NCBI GenBank assembly: GCA_039619475.1
Contig: CM077115.1
Coordinates: 29,153,083-29,217,082 of the forward strand
Direction of reading: 5' to 3'
DNA length: 64,000 nucleotides
Source: Icerya purchasi
Lineage: Eukaryota > Arthropoda > Insecta > Hemiptera > Monophlebidae
In this document: positions 11,829-22,447 of the stretch, in pieces
Layout: the number at the start of each line of letters is the position of its first letter
Numbering within the stretch: the first letter of the stretch is position 1
Notes under the pieces: model-generated
Told to the model about the DNA's origin: nothing
The model's input: only the letters and a program-made list of their open reading frames with translations
Databases searched by the model: none
Made by a program: the position numbers and the translations under genes

Positions 11829-12430
11829 TTTTTTTTTTTTTTCCTACCCTGGGCGCGCCAGCGGCCTTGACCCAACAACATGAAAAGTTAAGAGTTATAA
11901 CTAAATAGCCAAGCGGTCAGAAATGGAAAAGACAAAGGACAGCAGCAATGGAATAACTGAAGGCAATGGCAAGGAAAGAATATAGGTATCGTTAAAGGGA
12001 GTAGGAAGACCCAAAACTAGAAGTTGGGCGTAAAGAAAGGAGCGTTCGTTAGAGAGTGTAGAACATTCGAATAGGATGTGATTTGAGTCACAAACACAAG
12101 AAGGCTCGGAAGCGTGAAGCGTGCAGAAAGGAGAAGGGGACAAAGCGAATCGAAAGCGAGAAGAGGGGAGTAGAGAATGATTGATTCTAAGCCTAATTAA
12201 GGAAACAACAGTGGAACGACGACAGGTAGGAATAGATTGAAACCAAGGCAGGAAACTAGGAACCGGTTGAATAAGACGGTACTGTGAAAAGCGATTTGAG
12301 AATAAAGATGGATACATGTCAGTCCAAAGTCTAGAATGATTAGAGCGGGTACTGAAACGGCGAATGCTTCGGCTTAGGTTACTGATTGTTCCGGTATCTA
12401 CTTTAAAAAGAGTCCAAGTTCCAATCTACT
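11829..12430 (-). mobile_element. family A non-LTR 3' end with poly-A tail
   Basis: A poly-T run (about 11829-11843) marks the poly-A tail of a minus-strand insertion. The 3' UTR follows, with the word AGCGGCCTTGACCCAACAACATG. The coding frame 11901-12317 encodes the C-terminal part of the polyprotein: LIRLRINHSLLPSSR, a zinc-knuckle-like C...C...HILFEC segment, and a terminus FSISDRLAI. The same terminus and 3' UTR recur at 36841-36930 on the plus strand. The upstream RT and RNase H regions are missing, so this is a 5'-truncated copy. The C...HILFEC pattern is the zf-RVT type found downstream of RNase H in I/R1-group elements. Confidence 0.7.
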
Positions 12431-12463
12431 ACCCTATATAAGATAGGGGACCCCTGCTTACCA

Positions 12464-12700
12464 ATGTATACGTTCCTTCTCTCTTTCAGTTTAACCGAAA
12501 GGGTTTCTTCTTCTCTTCGTTGTTTCAGTGTTGTTGTTTTCATTATTCGCCTACTATTTAATCGTAATTTACGGACTTCTTCTTTCCGCTATCTCGATAT
12601 TTTTCCTCACCCTCTTGTCCTCTTCATTCCAATGATGCAATCATCTATAATCCTAATATTACGATTTCTTCGAATACTTTTCTCTCTCTGTTGAACATTC
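12464..12700 (+). mobile_element. family A zinc-finger fragment
   Basis: The plus-strand reading at about 12605-12660 gives PSCPLHSNDAIIYNPNIT, matching the cysteine/histidine stretch of the other family A copies. Upstream residues resemble IIRLLFNRNL. The frame is broken and short, and no tail is visible. Confidence 0.45.
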
Positions 12701-13099
12701 CATTCTTTATTTACATTTGTTAAAGTTACAGTTTTCAGCCATCGCAAACGATAGCATGAAGACAGTTTTATACACCAGTAATCATTTAATGAAGCGGTGG
12801 TCTACAAATGAGTCTAATGATGTTCATGAATTACGATATTTAGGAACGTATTTATATAATTTGGGCGAAAATAAGCCGATACATAATAGCTAATGTGGTA
12901 AACAGGGCTCAGTGGTGTCCGAGGTTTGTAGCACTGATGTTAGCTAATAAATGGCGACAGTCGTAAAGTCGAATGATCAGCAGAAAAGATCTATTAATCA
13001 GTAGGTATAAGTCGAGTTTTGACGGCGCAAATTTACTGACCTCCAACAATAATGTACGTATTGTAGATAACCGATTCTTTCAATAATCCTCAACTCCGA
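12701..13099. other. unassigned stretch
   Basis: No gene or clear repeat is identified. Word usage resembles degraded retroelement coding sequence (for example ELRYLGTYLYN near 12828-12860), but it is too weak to call. Confidence 0.3.
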
Positions 13100-13129
13100 G
13101 TGCTTCGGAAGCGCACAAGAACTGCACAA

Positions 13130-13552
13130 GATAAAACAGCCTACTTCCAATTCACAGCCTTGGTACCAATTTCTTCCCTTTTCTCGGCGTTCGGCTATTG
13201 TTTCTTTAATCAGACTGAGACTTGGTCATTCCCTCCTTCCCTTTTCTTGTTTTTTTTCTTCTCTTTCATCTTCTCCCTTTTGCCCTCTCCACTCTACTGA
13301 TCCTCCCTTTATATGCGACCCCAACTATATCCTTTTTGAATGCCCTGCTCTTTTTCCTGAGTGCTCTCATCTATACGCCGAACTTTTGGCGTTGGATCTT
13401 CCTACTCATTTCAATGCTTCCTTTATCCTTTCCTTCCCATCTCCAGCCGTTATTCCCCTCCTTCTTTCCTTTATATTTTCTATCTCCGATCGCCTCAGAA
13501 TCTGAGTAGGTGATCTAAGTCCATGTAGTTGGGTCAGGGTTAACACCAAGCC

Positions 13553-13583
<31 letters not shown>
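13130..13583 (+). mobile_element. family A non-LTR 3' end with poly-A tail
   Basis: A T-rich coding frame reads into a homologue of the family A C-terminus: TISFLNALLFFLSALIY and the end region around ISDRL near 13480-13500. A 3' UTR containing GTTGGGTCAGGGTTAA and a 27-A tail (about 13557-13583) follow. It is 5'-truncated and frameshifted. Its 3' UTR differs from that of the copy at 11829, so it belongs to a different subfamily. Confidence 0.65.
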
Positions 13584-13976
13584 TACGAGCACACGTGATA
13601 AATGTTAGCACAAAAAGAGGAGCGAACCGAATGGTAAATTTTTTGACATCCGATTAATTAAAACTTTATGGAAAACGTTCCAATTGAAAACAAGGTCAGT
13701 TATGTATGATCATGCGCCGAGATATGAAAGTTAAAGCCATACATTTAAAACAAAGGTATATTTAGTTTTTTAAAAAACTTGTAATAACATGGTACATATT
13801 TTTCACCCAGCATTACCGTGAATGTATATTTGTATGCGTTTAAAAATTTTTGTTACTTCACAGCTCTTTCTTTTTTGAATTTTTGTAAAACCTAGGAAGC
13901 TACAGTGATTTCAAAACATCCATATTTGATTATTTTATTACGATGAGTTTAACTTTTTTTAACAACAAAATAAAAA

Positions 13977-14007
<31 letters not shown>
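13584..14007. other. spacer with (TA)n palindrome
   Basis: AT-rich sequence between two oppositely oriented family A copies. An A run, (TA)n and a T run at 13969-14016 form a near-perfect palindrome. Confidence 0.5.
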
Positions 14008-14012
<5 letters not shown>

Positions 14013-14490
14013 TTTTTATGGGTTTGTTAACATGGGCATTGTCCCAAGAACAATGGAACAGAGGGGTAAGAGAGACTCAGATCCTTATACGATCAGAGAT
14101 AGCCGACAGAAAGGAATCAAGAGTTAGGATAACAGAAGGAGAAGGAAGAGAGAAAATTAATGAAGCACAGAATGAAGTGTGAATACTGATTTGTAAAAAG
14201 AAGGAATAAAAAGAAGCTTGTTAAGTTGATAATTACCAACAACTGAATATTATACGATCGGGATCACAAATAAATCGATTGCTGGAGGGGTGCAATGGAC
14301 AATAAGGAGGGGGCACGAGAGAAACAGCGAAGAAGGGAGCAAACTCAAAACGCAGGCGGCAAATCGCGGAGTGGTTGGAACGGCGCATAGAAGGAAAGTT
14401 AAAAAACCGTGAAAAGCGTGAAAGGGAAGGTTGAATAGACAAGAAAAAGGAGTCCGGATTGGATATGTAGTATATATAAAACATCAAATG
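14008..14490 (-). mobile_element. family A non-LTR 3' end
   Basis: A T run at 14008-14016 marks the tail, with a 3' UTR beginning after GTTTGTTAACATGGG. The frame 14233-14487 encodes RRSNHSAICRLRFEFAPF followed by PPYCPLHPSSNRFICDPDR, the family A zinc-finger region. It is truncated upstream. Confidence 0.6.
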
Positions 14491-15987
14491 CGGTCACTAT
14501 ATGTAATCAAAATCGTAAATAGTAAAAGAAACTTCAGAAAACATATTACCAGAAATAAACTCACAAAATACGAATGAAAAAGATAAAATAACGAATGCAT
14601 ATTAGAACCAAATTCAGTTCATCGGTGTTGTTAGTTAATAACTTTTTCAATGCGGCCGACTGCATATTAAATCAAAAAGGAAAAAGATCATTCGATAAAG
14701 AACTTGACTGATTAGTAATATTAATCATCTTCATTTGTCCCTTACTGGGGTAACTCTTTGAATATACGTATATCAGAAGGCTGTTCTTATTTCATATCGA
14801 AGTCGCATTTCAAAGGAATATCGTACGGTGATCTAAAACAGATCTGGTGTTTTATTTACAACAGTGGATTACCACAGTCTTTTTCCGTCTCTCTTTACAT
14901 TTGCATTCGTGTTTGGTTTCTAACATTTATCTATCCCCTCTTCCTTAGTTGTTATCGTCTTATCCGACATACTTCGTACTAAAACACACTTAGTAGTGCT
15001 GTTTAAAAAAAAAAAAAAGTGCTCGCAATAATGCAGTTTATTTGTATTTATAATAATTCTGTTTATAGAATTACTTAAGGGCTAGATTTCCGTCTTATTT
15101 TGGTTTTCGCTTCTACGAGAAAAAAACTAAATAATGACTGACAAACTGCAATTATTATTATTATTATGCTTATGCATCAATCTACGAGTACACTGATTAA
15201 TAATTAAGAGAAAGTTTTAAAAATGAATATAATTTAGTTTCTATTAAATAGCGACCATGTAATATCGCTATATCATCACAAAAGTGCGGAAAAAAAAGTT
15301 TGTTCGAGGTCTTTTTAAATTTCTAATTTCATATTATACTGTTTTTTCCACCGTCCAGAGCAATTGATGTCCTTGAAGTTATAGATTGTCATAACGAGAA
15401 GTTTAACTACAATTTATGTTCCAATTTTAAAGTTTACAAGTCAAACCGCTCCCGAGTTATTGATTTTACTTGATATTTTTATCAATTCTCAAAAAAAAAA
15501 AAAGAAAAAAAGTCCATTCTGTTCGTTCTATGCATTTTATTTTTATTTTTCTTTGAAAAGTTAAAAAATTCTGCAGAATCTATTTCATTAAACACACCAG
15601 CAATAGAAATCGGCATCTGTTTTTTTAAATTTATTTTTTATAATAAAAACAGACAGAACAGAAAAATTCTTTTAACGTAAATGTCCAAGTCTCCAAAAAG
15701 TGTGGTGGTGCACTTTTTGCCAAAACTGCAAATTTGACGATCGAACGAAAAAACGAAACTAGGAACATCGGACATTACCGAAATGTAGATGATTATAACT
15801 TACGCAACCTATTTGAATATCGAGTTGTTGCTTGTTGGTAAGATGTACAACAAACATAGCTTTAATGTACAGACATAATCGCGGAAAAAATGAAGTCTTT
15901 TGCCCGCTGACGTCGATAAATATTTTAAACTTCCACCGATTTAACTGTTTAAAAATATAAATAATAAATGCATAACAAAAAGTAAAG
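14491..15987. other. AT-rich region without recognisable genes
   Basis: Only short homopolymers and an (ATT)n tract near 15153-15166 are seen. The short frame at 14758-14982 has no recognised domain. Confidence 0.4.
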
Positions 15988-16236
15988 CTTGATAAGGTAT
16001 ATCATGGATTGTGAAATTAAGTTTTTCATAATTTACTAAGCCTAATGGATCTGATGAGAATACTGGGGTCAGTTCCTTTCTTTACTTTCCCCCAGATAAT
16101 TCCTTTGTACCCAATTATTTCAGGGTGGATAAACACGGGAGCGACTCACATCTGGAACGAGACGAATCTCGATGATAATCTACGACACCTTTGGTTTAGT
16201 AACTAAACACCTTTACCACTAGGCTACCGCGCTGCC
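15988..16236 (-). repeat. tRNA-derived SINE, copy 2
   Basis: Read on the minus strand from 16236, the sequence starts GGCAGCGCGGTAGCCTAGTGG. Its TAGCCTAGTGG matches the RNA polymerase III box A consensus exactly. A GTTTAG/CTAAAC stem in the anticodon-arm position follows, then a B-box-like GAGATTCGTCTC. The body matches 3602-3803. It lacks the full cloverleaf of a working tRNA, so a tRNA-derived SINE is the best call. Confidence 0.65.
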
Positions 16237-17389
16237 TAATACATCGCAAAAAACTTTATAGATTACTAATCTGACACGATTCAAACTTAAACAAGCCTCA
16301 TATTTCTACATAATTTATAAATTTTTCTGCCTATTTATGTTTCTAAACGATTAAAATTTAACACAAACGTGTAATTATAATAATGCAATGCAATGGATTC
16401 CATTAAAATACAGGAAAGAAAAATCGAAATCTTTACAAGATTATAGCGCGGATTAAAATTTTTTTCGAATTTTGTAACCAGGATACCCCGCAGGTATTTA
16501 TTAGTTTGCGACTTTTGTTTTTTTTTCTCCCGCGATAAGACTGTTTTGCAATACGGTTATTAATAAAAGACATTCAAATATTCCGCCAAAAGCTTACGAT
16601 AGTATTTTTTCCCCCTTCTAATCGCTAGTTAAATATACGTCAAAACTTAAAAGAACCGTCAAGTGTCCCCGATAATTTGAGTTAAAATGTTTATTTATTT
16701 ATTTACTTCGTAAAAGGAAATGTGCTAATGCCAAAAAAAAAAACTCGGACTTATCCTGCGTGCGCTGTTAATTCGGAATAGAAAATGTTTTCTAATTGTT
16801 CAAGCATAAATGTATTAAACAATTTCTTCTTCTAGCGTATTTGGTACATTACCATATATATATATATATGTATAATGTTCTAAAACTCCCTCCGTCTCAT
16901 TACATTTTTCACGTATCGGATTACCATTTATACCCAGTCTAAATGGCCAGCCGTACTGCAATGTCCAATTCTCATTAATCTTCTATTTGCATAAAACTAT
17001 GTGGTTTAGTGGATGATTTATTTTGAACGTATACATATACTTTATCTTTAGTTTCATTATTTTTCGTGTTCCCATTGAATCTGAATCTGTTCTTTAATAT
17101 ACGCTACTGCCTCTCTCCAGTTAACATTATTATGAACTATTAGATAATTATCCACCCTTGTCAGCCCAATTAAACTTCATTCTCGTCAGGAATCTGTCCA
17201 GTTTGATAATAATCCTTCTTATTTGGCATTCGATATTGCTCATTAAATTTAATTTTGTTCTGCTTAATCGTAACCGAGGTAGCTGAAGAGTCGGTTACTG
17301 TATAAGTATTCGTTTCTTCTTGTAGATACTATAGAATCGCCAGTTGCGTTAATCCAAGAGATGATATCGCCAGCCATTAAAATTCACCA
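16237..17389. other. AT-rich stretch with a possible non-LTR zinc-finger remnant
   Basis: Mostly featureless. On the minus strand at about 16870-17000 an open reading includes INGNPIREKCNE and TEGVLEHY. This weakly resembles the CxxC...H zinc-finger end of R1/I-type elements. (TA)n lies at 16854-16869. Confidence 0.3.
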
Positions 17390-19960
17390 GTGTCGTCTAC
17401 AATTATAAGCGAGTCACGTCAAATATTCACCATCGTAAAGCCAGCATGCAAATCAATGAACAATACTAAAACCGGAAAAAAAAAAACTAAGCATATCAAG
17501 TCAAGTTCCTCAACTGACATAAATATGCAGTCTGACAGCAGAGTGGATAGGGACGGCGAAGTTAGTTTTCCTAGGACTAATAAAGATCACGACTCTTCCA
17601 TTGCATCGCCTTCGCTGAAACAACTCTTTCGTTAGAAGAAAACTTTAAGAAAAATTAAGAAATCCACCCGGTTTCATTTAAAAATTTTCAACTGTGTGCA
17701 GACATATGTAAAGAAGCCACTCTCATAATTGCAACAGAATTTACATCGGATTTTCTGAAGGCTTAATCAAAACTCTTGAAACAAACTTCCCTTTGATAAT
17801 GGATAGATTCTTAAAGGTGATATTCACAAAAATTACAAAAAAATTCAGATGTGAAATACGTCTCACTCAACAACAACGATAAAACTTACTTCTTAATATC
17901 ATAGAACTGTAATGAGATCTTTTCCTACGTTGAAGAACTCCAACTTCTCCTTTCGACTTACAACCTGACATTTATCGTTCTATAAGAAACGCATTTAAGA
18001 CTCGATCAAAAACTACATTTCCGACGGTATTAGCTGAGAGTTGGACTGCTACTTGTTTTTTCAGAAACTAGCAGCAGTTCAACTTAGCTGAGAGCTACAA
18101 AAAAGCACAATTAATTAACAGGATGCAGTGCGGAATTCGTCCTGCTCGTTCAAGATCAAGTACATTATCTTCAAAGTGAGATAACTACGGCTATCTTTCG
18201 AAAAATGCACCTTTTAGCTATTTTCCTAGAGACATATGCAAAGCTTTCGACGCGACTTGGGGGAATAATAACGTTATGCATACACTTTATAAATGGAATA
18301 TCTGTGGGTGGGGGGTCGACTTCCAATGATCATACAAAGCTTTCTCGAATGGACATCTAATCTGGACTATAAATACTAGATTCCAGTTTTCTGCATCCAA
18401 ATTTTCTGCGATACATTTCTTTAGCCAGCGAAGTTGTTTCCATAATGTCGGCGACTACCTTAACAGCCAACCTATCCCAATTTCTGATGCTGTGAAATAC
18501 CTTTGTACTGACCTTTGATGTTATTATGGAAACCTCACATTAAAATGTTGAAGAAGAGTTGTTTGCAAAAATTAAATCTGCTGCGGAAGTTGGTACATAC
18601 TTCCTACAGTACAGATATTAAGTCGCTTATGACAATATACAGAGCTCTCTTTCGTTCTGAAATAGAGTATGGTGCTGGGGAATATGTATGCACCGAAGGG
18701 AGTCTGCTGCGATCTTTAGAAATGACACAGAGCCATAAGAATCTTGAGGCTTTTAGGGGACAACTTCGACGGCTAGCCTATTAAATGACCTAGGTGAAGT
18801 GCCTCTTAAATTTCCGTCGAATTCAAATTGTGTCAAAGTTTTATGTGCATCTCATAGCAGTTCCAATTTTCCCGTAACTAAGCGTCAGGTTATAAATTAC
18901 TTAAAGGATAATACAAATCATACCTTCTCAACTTTTGTATAAAATAAATTCTAGATGGTATCGCAGAGAATGTATTTCCGATACATCAGAATTATACGCC
19001 TGCTTTACACCACCGTGAGAACCGATTTGCTTGGAGATCAATCGTAAGCATAAAGCAAATATACACAACTCTCTTCACTGATGCGTCTAAATCACCCCTA
19101 TCAGTAGGATGCGCGGATGCAGCAGAAACGTTTATTCATTACTACCCAGTCCTATCGGCAGAATTATCTGCAATTAGATTGACCGTTCAGTACATACTTG
19201 AACGTACAAATAATATGCCGGACTGACCAGTCACATTAACCGATTCGCATTCATCTGTACTGTGTCTAAGCAGCGGCGCAAAGCCAGCATCCTACTGCTA
19301 GAGAAATCTCTCGTGATTTTTCTCTCGAAGCTTCGCATCAATTTTAAACCGACTTTAATTTGGATTCAAGCCATTCTGGTGTAAAAGGTGACGAATTAGC
19401 AGATTTATCGGCTAAACAAGCGTCTACTATGTTCGCAGCTCCTCGCAGACCTTTGTAAAGATTTTTGTGATCACTACCAATCGTGTCTGTATGCAAAGCG
19501 GAATTCACGGTGACAGCGGATACTATTATCGAACAAATTACGTAGAATTATAATATATACGACATTTTGGACCGCACCGTCTTTGCTGACTGGTAAAGAA
19601 GAAACTCGTCTTGCGTCGACTAGGTCGCGGGCATTCCCTTCGAACACGCGATCTTCCGCTGCGAAAAGAGAATGTCCCACGCTATTCCTGCAATAATGAA
19701 GTGATAACTATCGAGCACCTCTCCTGCTTCATTATGCCAACTGTACAAACCAACGTGTCCAGTTCTATCTTGTCCGTCAAACCTTGAAGAAAGATCGAGT
19801 TCAGATAAAGTGCACTGCCATACCTGTATGGAACCGGCTTGTTCAATCAGTTCTAGCACTTCTGACCCGTGCCTCCGACCTTTGTCAAACGGCACATAAA
19901 AGGAGTCATCATCTTCATCATTATCGTTTCCTTTTATAGTTCATAAAGTATTGCAAAGCT
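17390..19960 (+). mobile_element. I-clade non-LTR retrotransposon relic
   Basis: Order of domains on the plus strand: RT motif A, DICKAFDATWG at 18231-18263; RT motif D/E region around LIWTINTRFQFSASK (18357-18402); RNase H with LFTDASKS (about 19069-19092), SAELSAI (about 19155-19175), TDSHSS (19237-19254) and HSGVKGDELADLSAKQAS (about 19368-19422). Last is a zinc-finger region with TIEHLSC near 19707-19731. Numerous stops and frame changes separate the blocks. RT motifs B (PQGS) and C (YADD) are missing between A and D, so the copy carries an internal deletion of the catalytic palm. The upstream frame 17390-17635, lysine/serine-rich, could be ORF1 remnant, but this is unproven. RNase H downstream of RT places it in the I group. 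Confidence 0.75.
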
Positions 19961-20085
19961 GTGTAAATATATCATACATCTCTACCGATACGGATTTGGA
20001 TAAACAAGCACAAGATAAAGTAAATATTTTGTTTACAAATTGGGAACTAAAAAATGTTCGAATTTTGTTTATCGCAGACAGATTA

Positions 20086-21150
20086 GGATGCTCAATTCAT
20101 AAAATTTTTTCCCCTTTTTTTCTTCATTTTTAAGTAAAAAAAAAAAAAAATGTAACCCTGGAGATGAGAAAATTTCAATTATCGGAAAAAAAATTAATAA
20201 GAATTGGTCGAGTGTTTTTTTTCCTTTTTCTTGCATTATCTAAACAGAAAATATGCGTGGGACTGGAAAAATTCGAAATTAAAACTCGCATTAAGGGAAG
20301 TTGTTTTGTTTTTTTTTTTTTTTTCGCTTTTTTTAATTTTAATCTAGCATTGACAATGAAGCGAGTTTGACTATGGTAACAAAGGGTGGTTTGAAATTTA
20401 TTAACAGAGACGTAAAGCGTAATATAATTAACGTTCCTATGTGCACCAAAAGTTTAAAAATATAATTTGTGTTAATTTCACGATTGCTACAGAATCTCGA
20501 TATAAAAAATTAATATGAAATGTCAAGTTTTGCGTAATTTAATAAGTAATAATTTTTGTATTAATTGTTAATTAGTTGCCTTTTTTTTTTTTTTTTTTTT
20601 CGGTTGGATATACAATAATCAAATGTTTTGTGTCGGTTTCGGACTAACCTTCCAGTACACGCGCGCGAACTAGTATTCCGCAAATACTAATTAACAATTA
20701 ATACAAAAATTAAATTCCGCAAAACTTGACATTTCATATTAATTTTTTGTATCGAGATTCTGTAGCAATCGTGAAATTAACACAAATGACATTTTTAGAC
20801 TTTTGGTGCCGCTTTACGTCTCTGTTAATAAATTTCAAACCACCCTTTGGTACTATAGTCAAACTCGCTTAATTGTCAATGCTAGATTAAAATTAAAAAA
20901 AGCGAAAAAAAAAAAAAAACAAAACAACTTCCCTTAATGCGAGTTTTAATTTCGAATTTTTCCAGTCCCACGCATATTTTCTGTTTAGATAATGCAAGAA
21001 AAAGAAAAAAAAACACTCAACCAATTCTTATTAATTTTTTTTCTGAAAATTAAAATTTTCTCATCGCCAAGGTTACATTATTTTTTTTTTTACATAAAAA
21101 TGAAGAAAAAAAGGGGAAAAAAATGAGCAAAATACATGAATTGAGCGTCC
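20086..21150. repeat. long inverted repeat (about 0.47-0.49-kb arms)
   Basis: The left arm (20086-20576) and right arm (20686-21150) are reverse complements at roughly 90 percent or better by eye, with a spacer of about 109 bp. Landmarks are GGATGCTCAATTCAT at the outer left mirrored by ATGAATTGAGCGTCC, the block GGGTGGTTTGAAATTTATTA, and the inner GTATTAATTGTTAATTAG. The right arm lies inside the piggyBac-like element that starts at 20644; the left arm lies outside it. A transcript across this region would form an approximately 470-bp hairpin. Confidence 0.85.
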
Positions 21151-22447
21151 GTGTAGTGGGGGGGGGGATAGCAATGTTGGAGCGGCTTGCTCTTAATTTG
21201 GTTCTTTGTTTGTCACTGAATCGGTTCTTCCGTTACTGTTTATAGCAATTTGCGGAGCAACAGCGTGTATTAAGTGTATTAAAAGTTATGTTAGTAGCTC
21301 TTTTTTGTAAATAACTTGTGAATTTTGTAGTTTAGTGTTTTGTGTTTATACGTATATATTATGCCTTTTTTTCTTTTTATTTCGTTGTTTTTTTATGTTT
21401 ATTTTTTGATAATAGGCGAGTACAGAAGAAAACAAGCTCGATTAGTGAAGCTCATAGAAGAGTGTATGCGGGAAGAGAAGAAAGGTAACTGATACGGAAT
21501 GTGATGGTTAATAACGGCGAGGAGGAAGTACCGGTAGAAGAGAGCGATCATAACAGCGAGTCAGAGCAGGATGTGTCCGATCAAGAGGTTATCGATAAAA
21601 ATGATCTGGAATTACAATGTTTGGAAAGGTGGAATTGATTGTGTCGATAAATTATGTGCAAGTTATAATTGTTCCCGTAGTACTAAAAGATCCCAATGGT
21701 AATATTTTATTCTATGTTGAATGTTGCCGGAATCAAATTCCATAATAGGTCGTCTATTTCGATAATAACAAAGAAATTCATATACAAAGGCGGCAATCAA
21801 CAATTACCTTTTTATCTAATAAAAACGCATCTCAAAACAAGAGCACAGGTAACAAATATCCCGAGAACGATAAAGAAAAGAGAATTCGAGAGTTGACTGG
21901 AGAACCTTCACCGGAAGTAACAACACAAAATGCGCCTCCTAATAAAGGGCGCCGTGCTTATTGTGATCGGAAGAAAAACAGACCCACAAAAATTTCTCGC
22001 AAAAAATGTGGAAAATTCATGTGTCTGGAACATACTTTATATATATCTGCTCGGAATGTTATGAGGATCAGATTGAAAATAATTTATAATTGTCTCTTTG
22101 TAAATAGATATTATGAAATTTTATTTTATGTAAGACTAAGTGTAGGTATGTATTATTAGGCATCATCTATTCATGTAAGTAGCAACAGTAAAAAAATTGA
22201 CGGTTTATAATCTATGTACATACCAAGTATTAAAATTTGTTGAAATATGCATCATTTTATATACTAAAAAAAAAAAAAAAAAAAAAAAAGCATTAAAAAA
22301 TATATCATCTTTCAAACAGACGTTAACAATGGCGAACTAGGAATCCGCAATGAGCGTTCCCCTAACTGCATGTCGAATACTATGCGGAGTGTGAGTCCTC
22401 AGCGAGGACTCGTGGTTGAATTTCGAGTATCTGTACTGGAAGGTTAA
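20644..22447 (+). mobile_element. piggyBac-like relic, catalytic core deleted
   Basis: The ends share a 14-bp inverted repeat, TAACCTTCCAGTAC at 20645-20658 and its complement at 22433-22446. TTAA occurs at the right end (22444-22447) and CTAA at the left. Coding remnants in order are an acidic N-terminal stretch (about 21500-21610, EEEVPVEESDHNSESEQD); a block WKGGIDCVDKLCASYNCSR (about 21627-21685) matching the GGVD-D-CSR segment of piggyBac transposases; NVAGI; and the C-terminal cysteine domain YCDRKKNRPTKIS...KKCGKFMCLEH (about 21956-22035). The segment carrying the catalytic aspartates is absent, and several frame changes occur. The left quarter doubles as the right arm of the long inverted repeat. 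Confidence 0.8.

Noticed and set aside
15988..16236. Functional tRNA gene
   Set aside because: Only the head resembles a tRNA; the acceptor stem is not closed, and a second diverged copy exists, so a SINE is the better reading.
16870..17000. Minus-strand reading with GWPF directly after a CAG, considered as exon 2 of the bHLH gene (family tail is HPVNL-TWPF)
   Set aside because: It has no polypyrimidine tract. The distance is more than 7 kb across unrelated transposons, and the following residues (NPIREKCNE, VLEHY) fit a retroelement zinc finger better.
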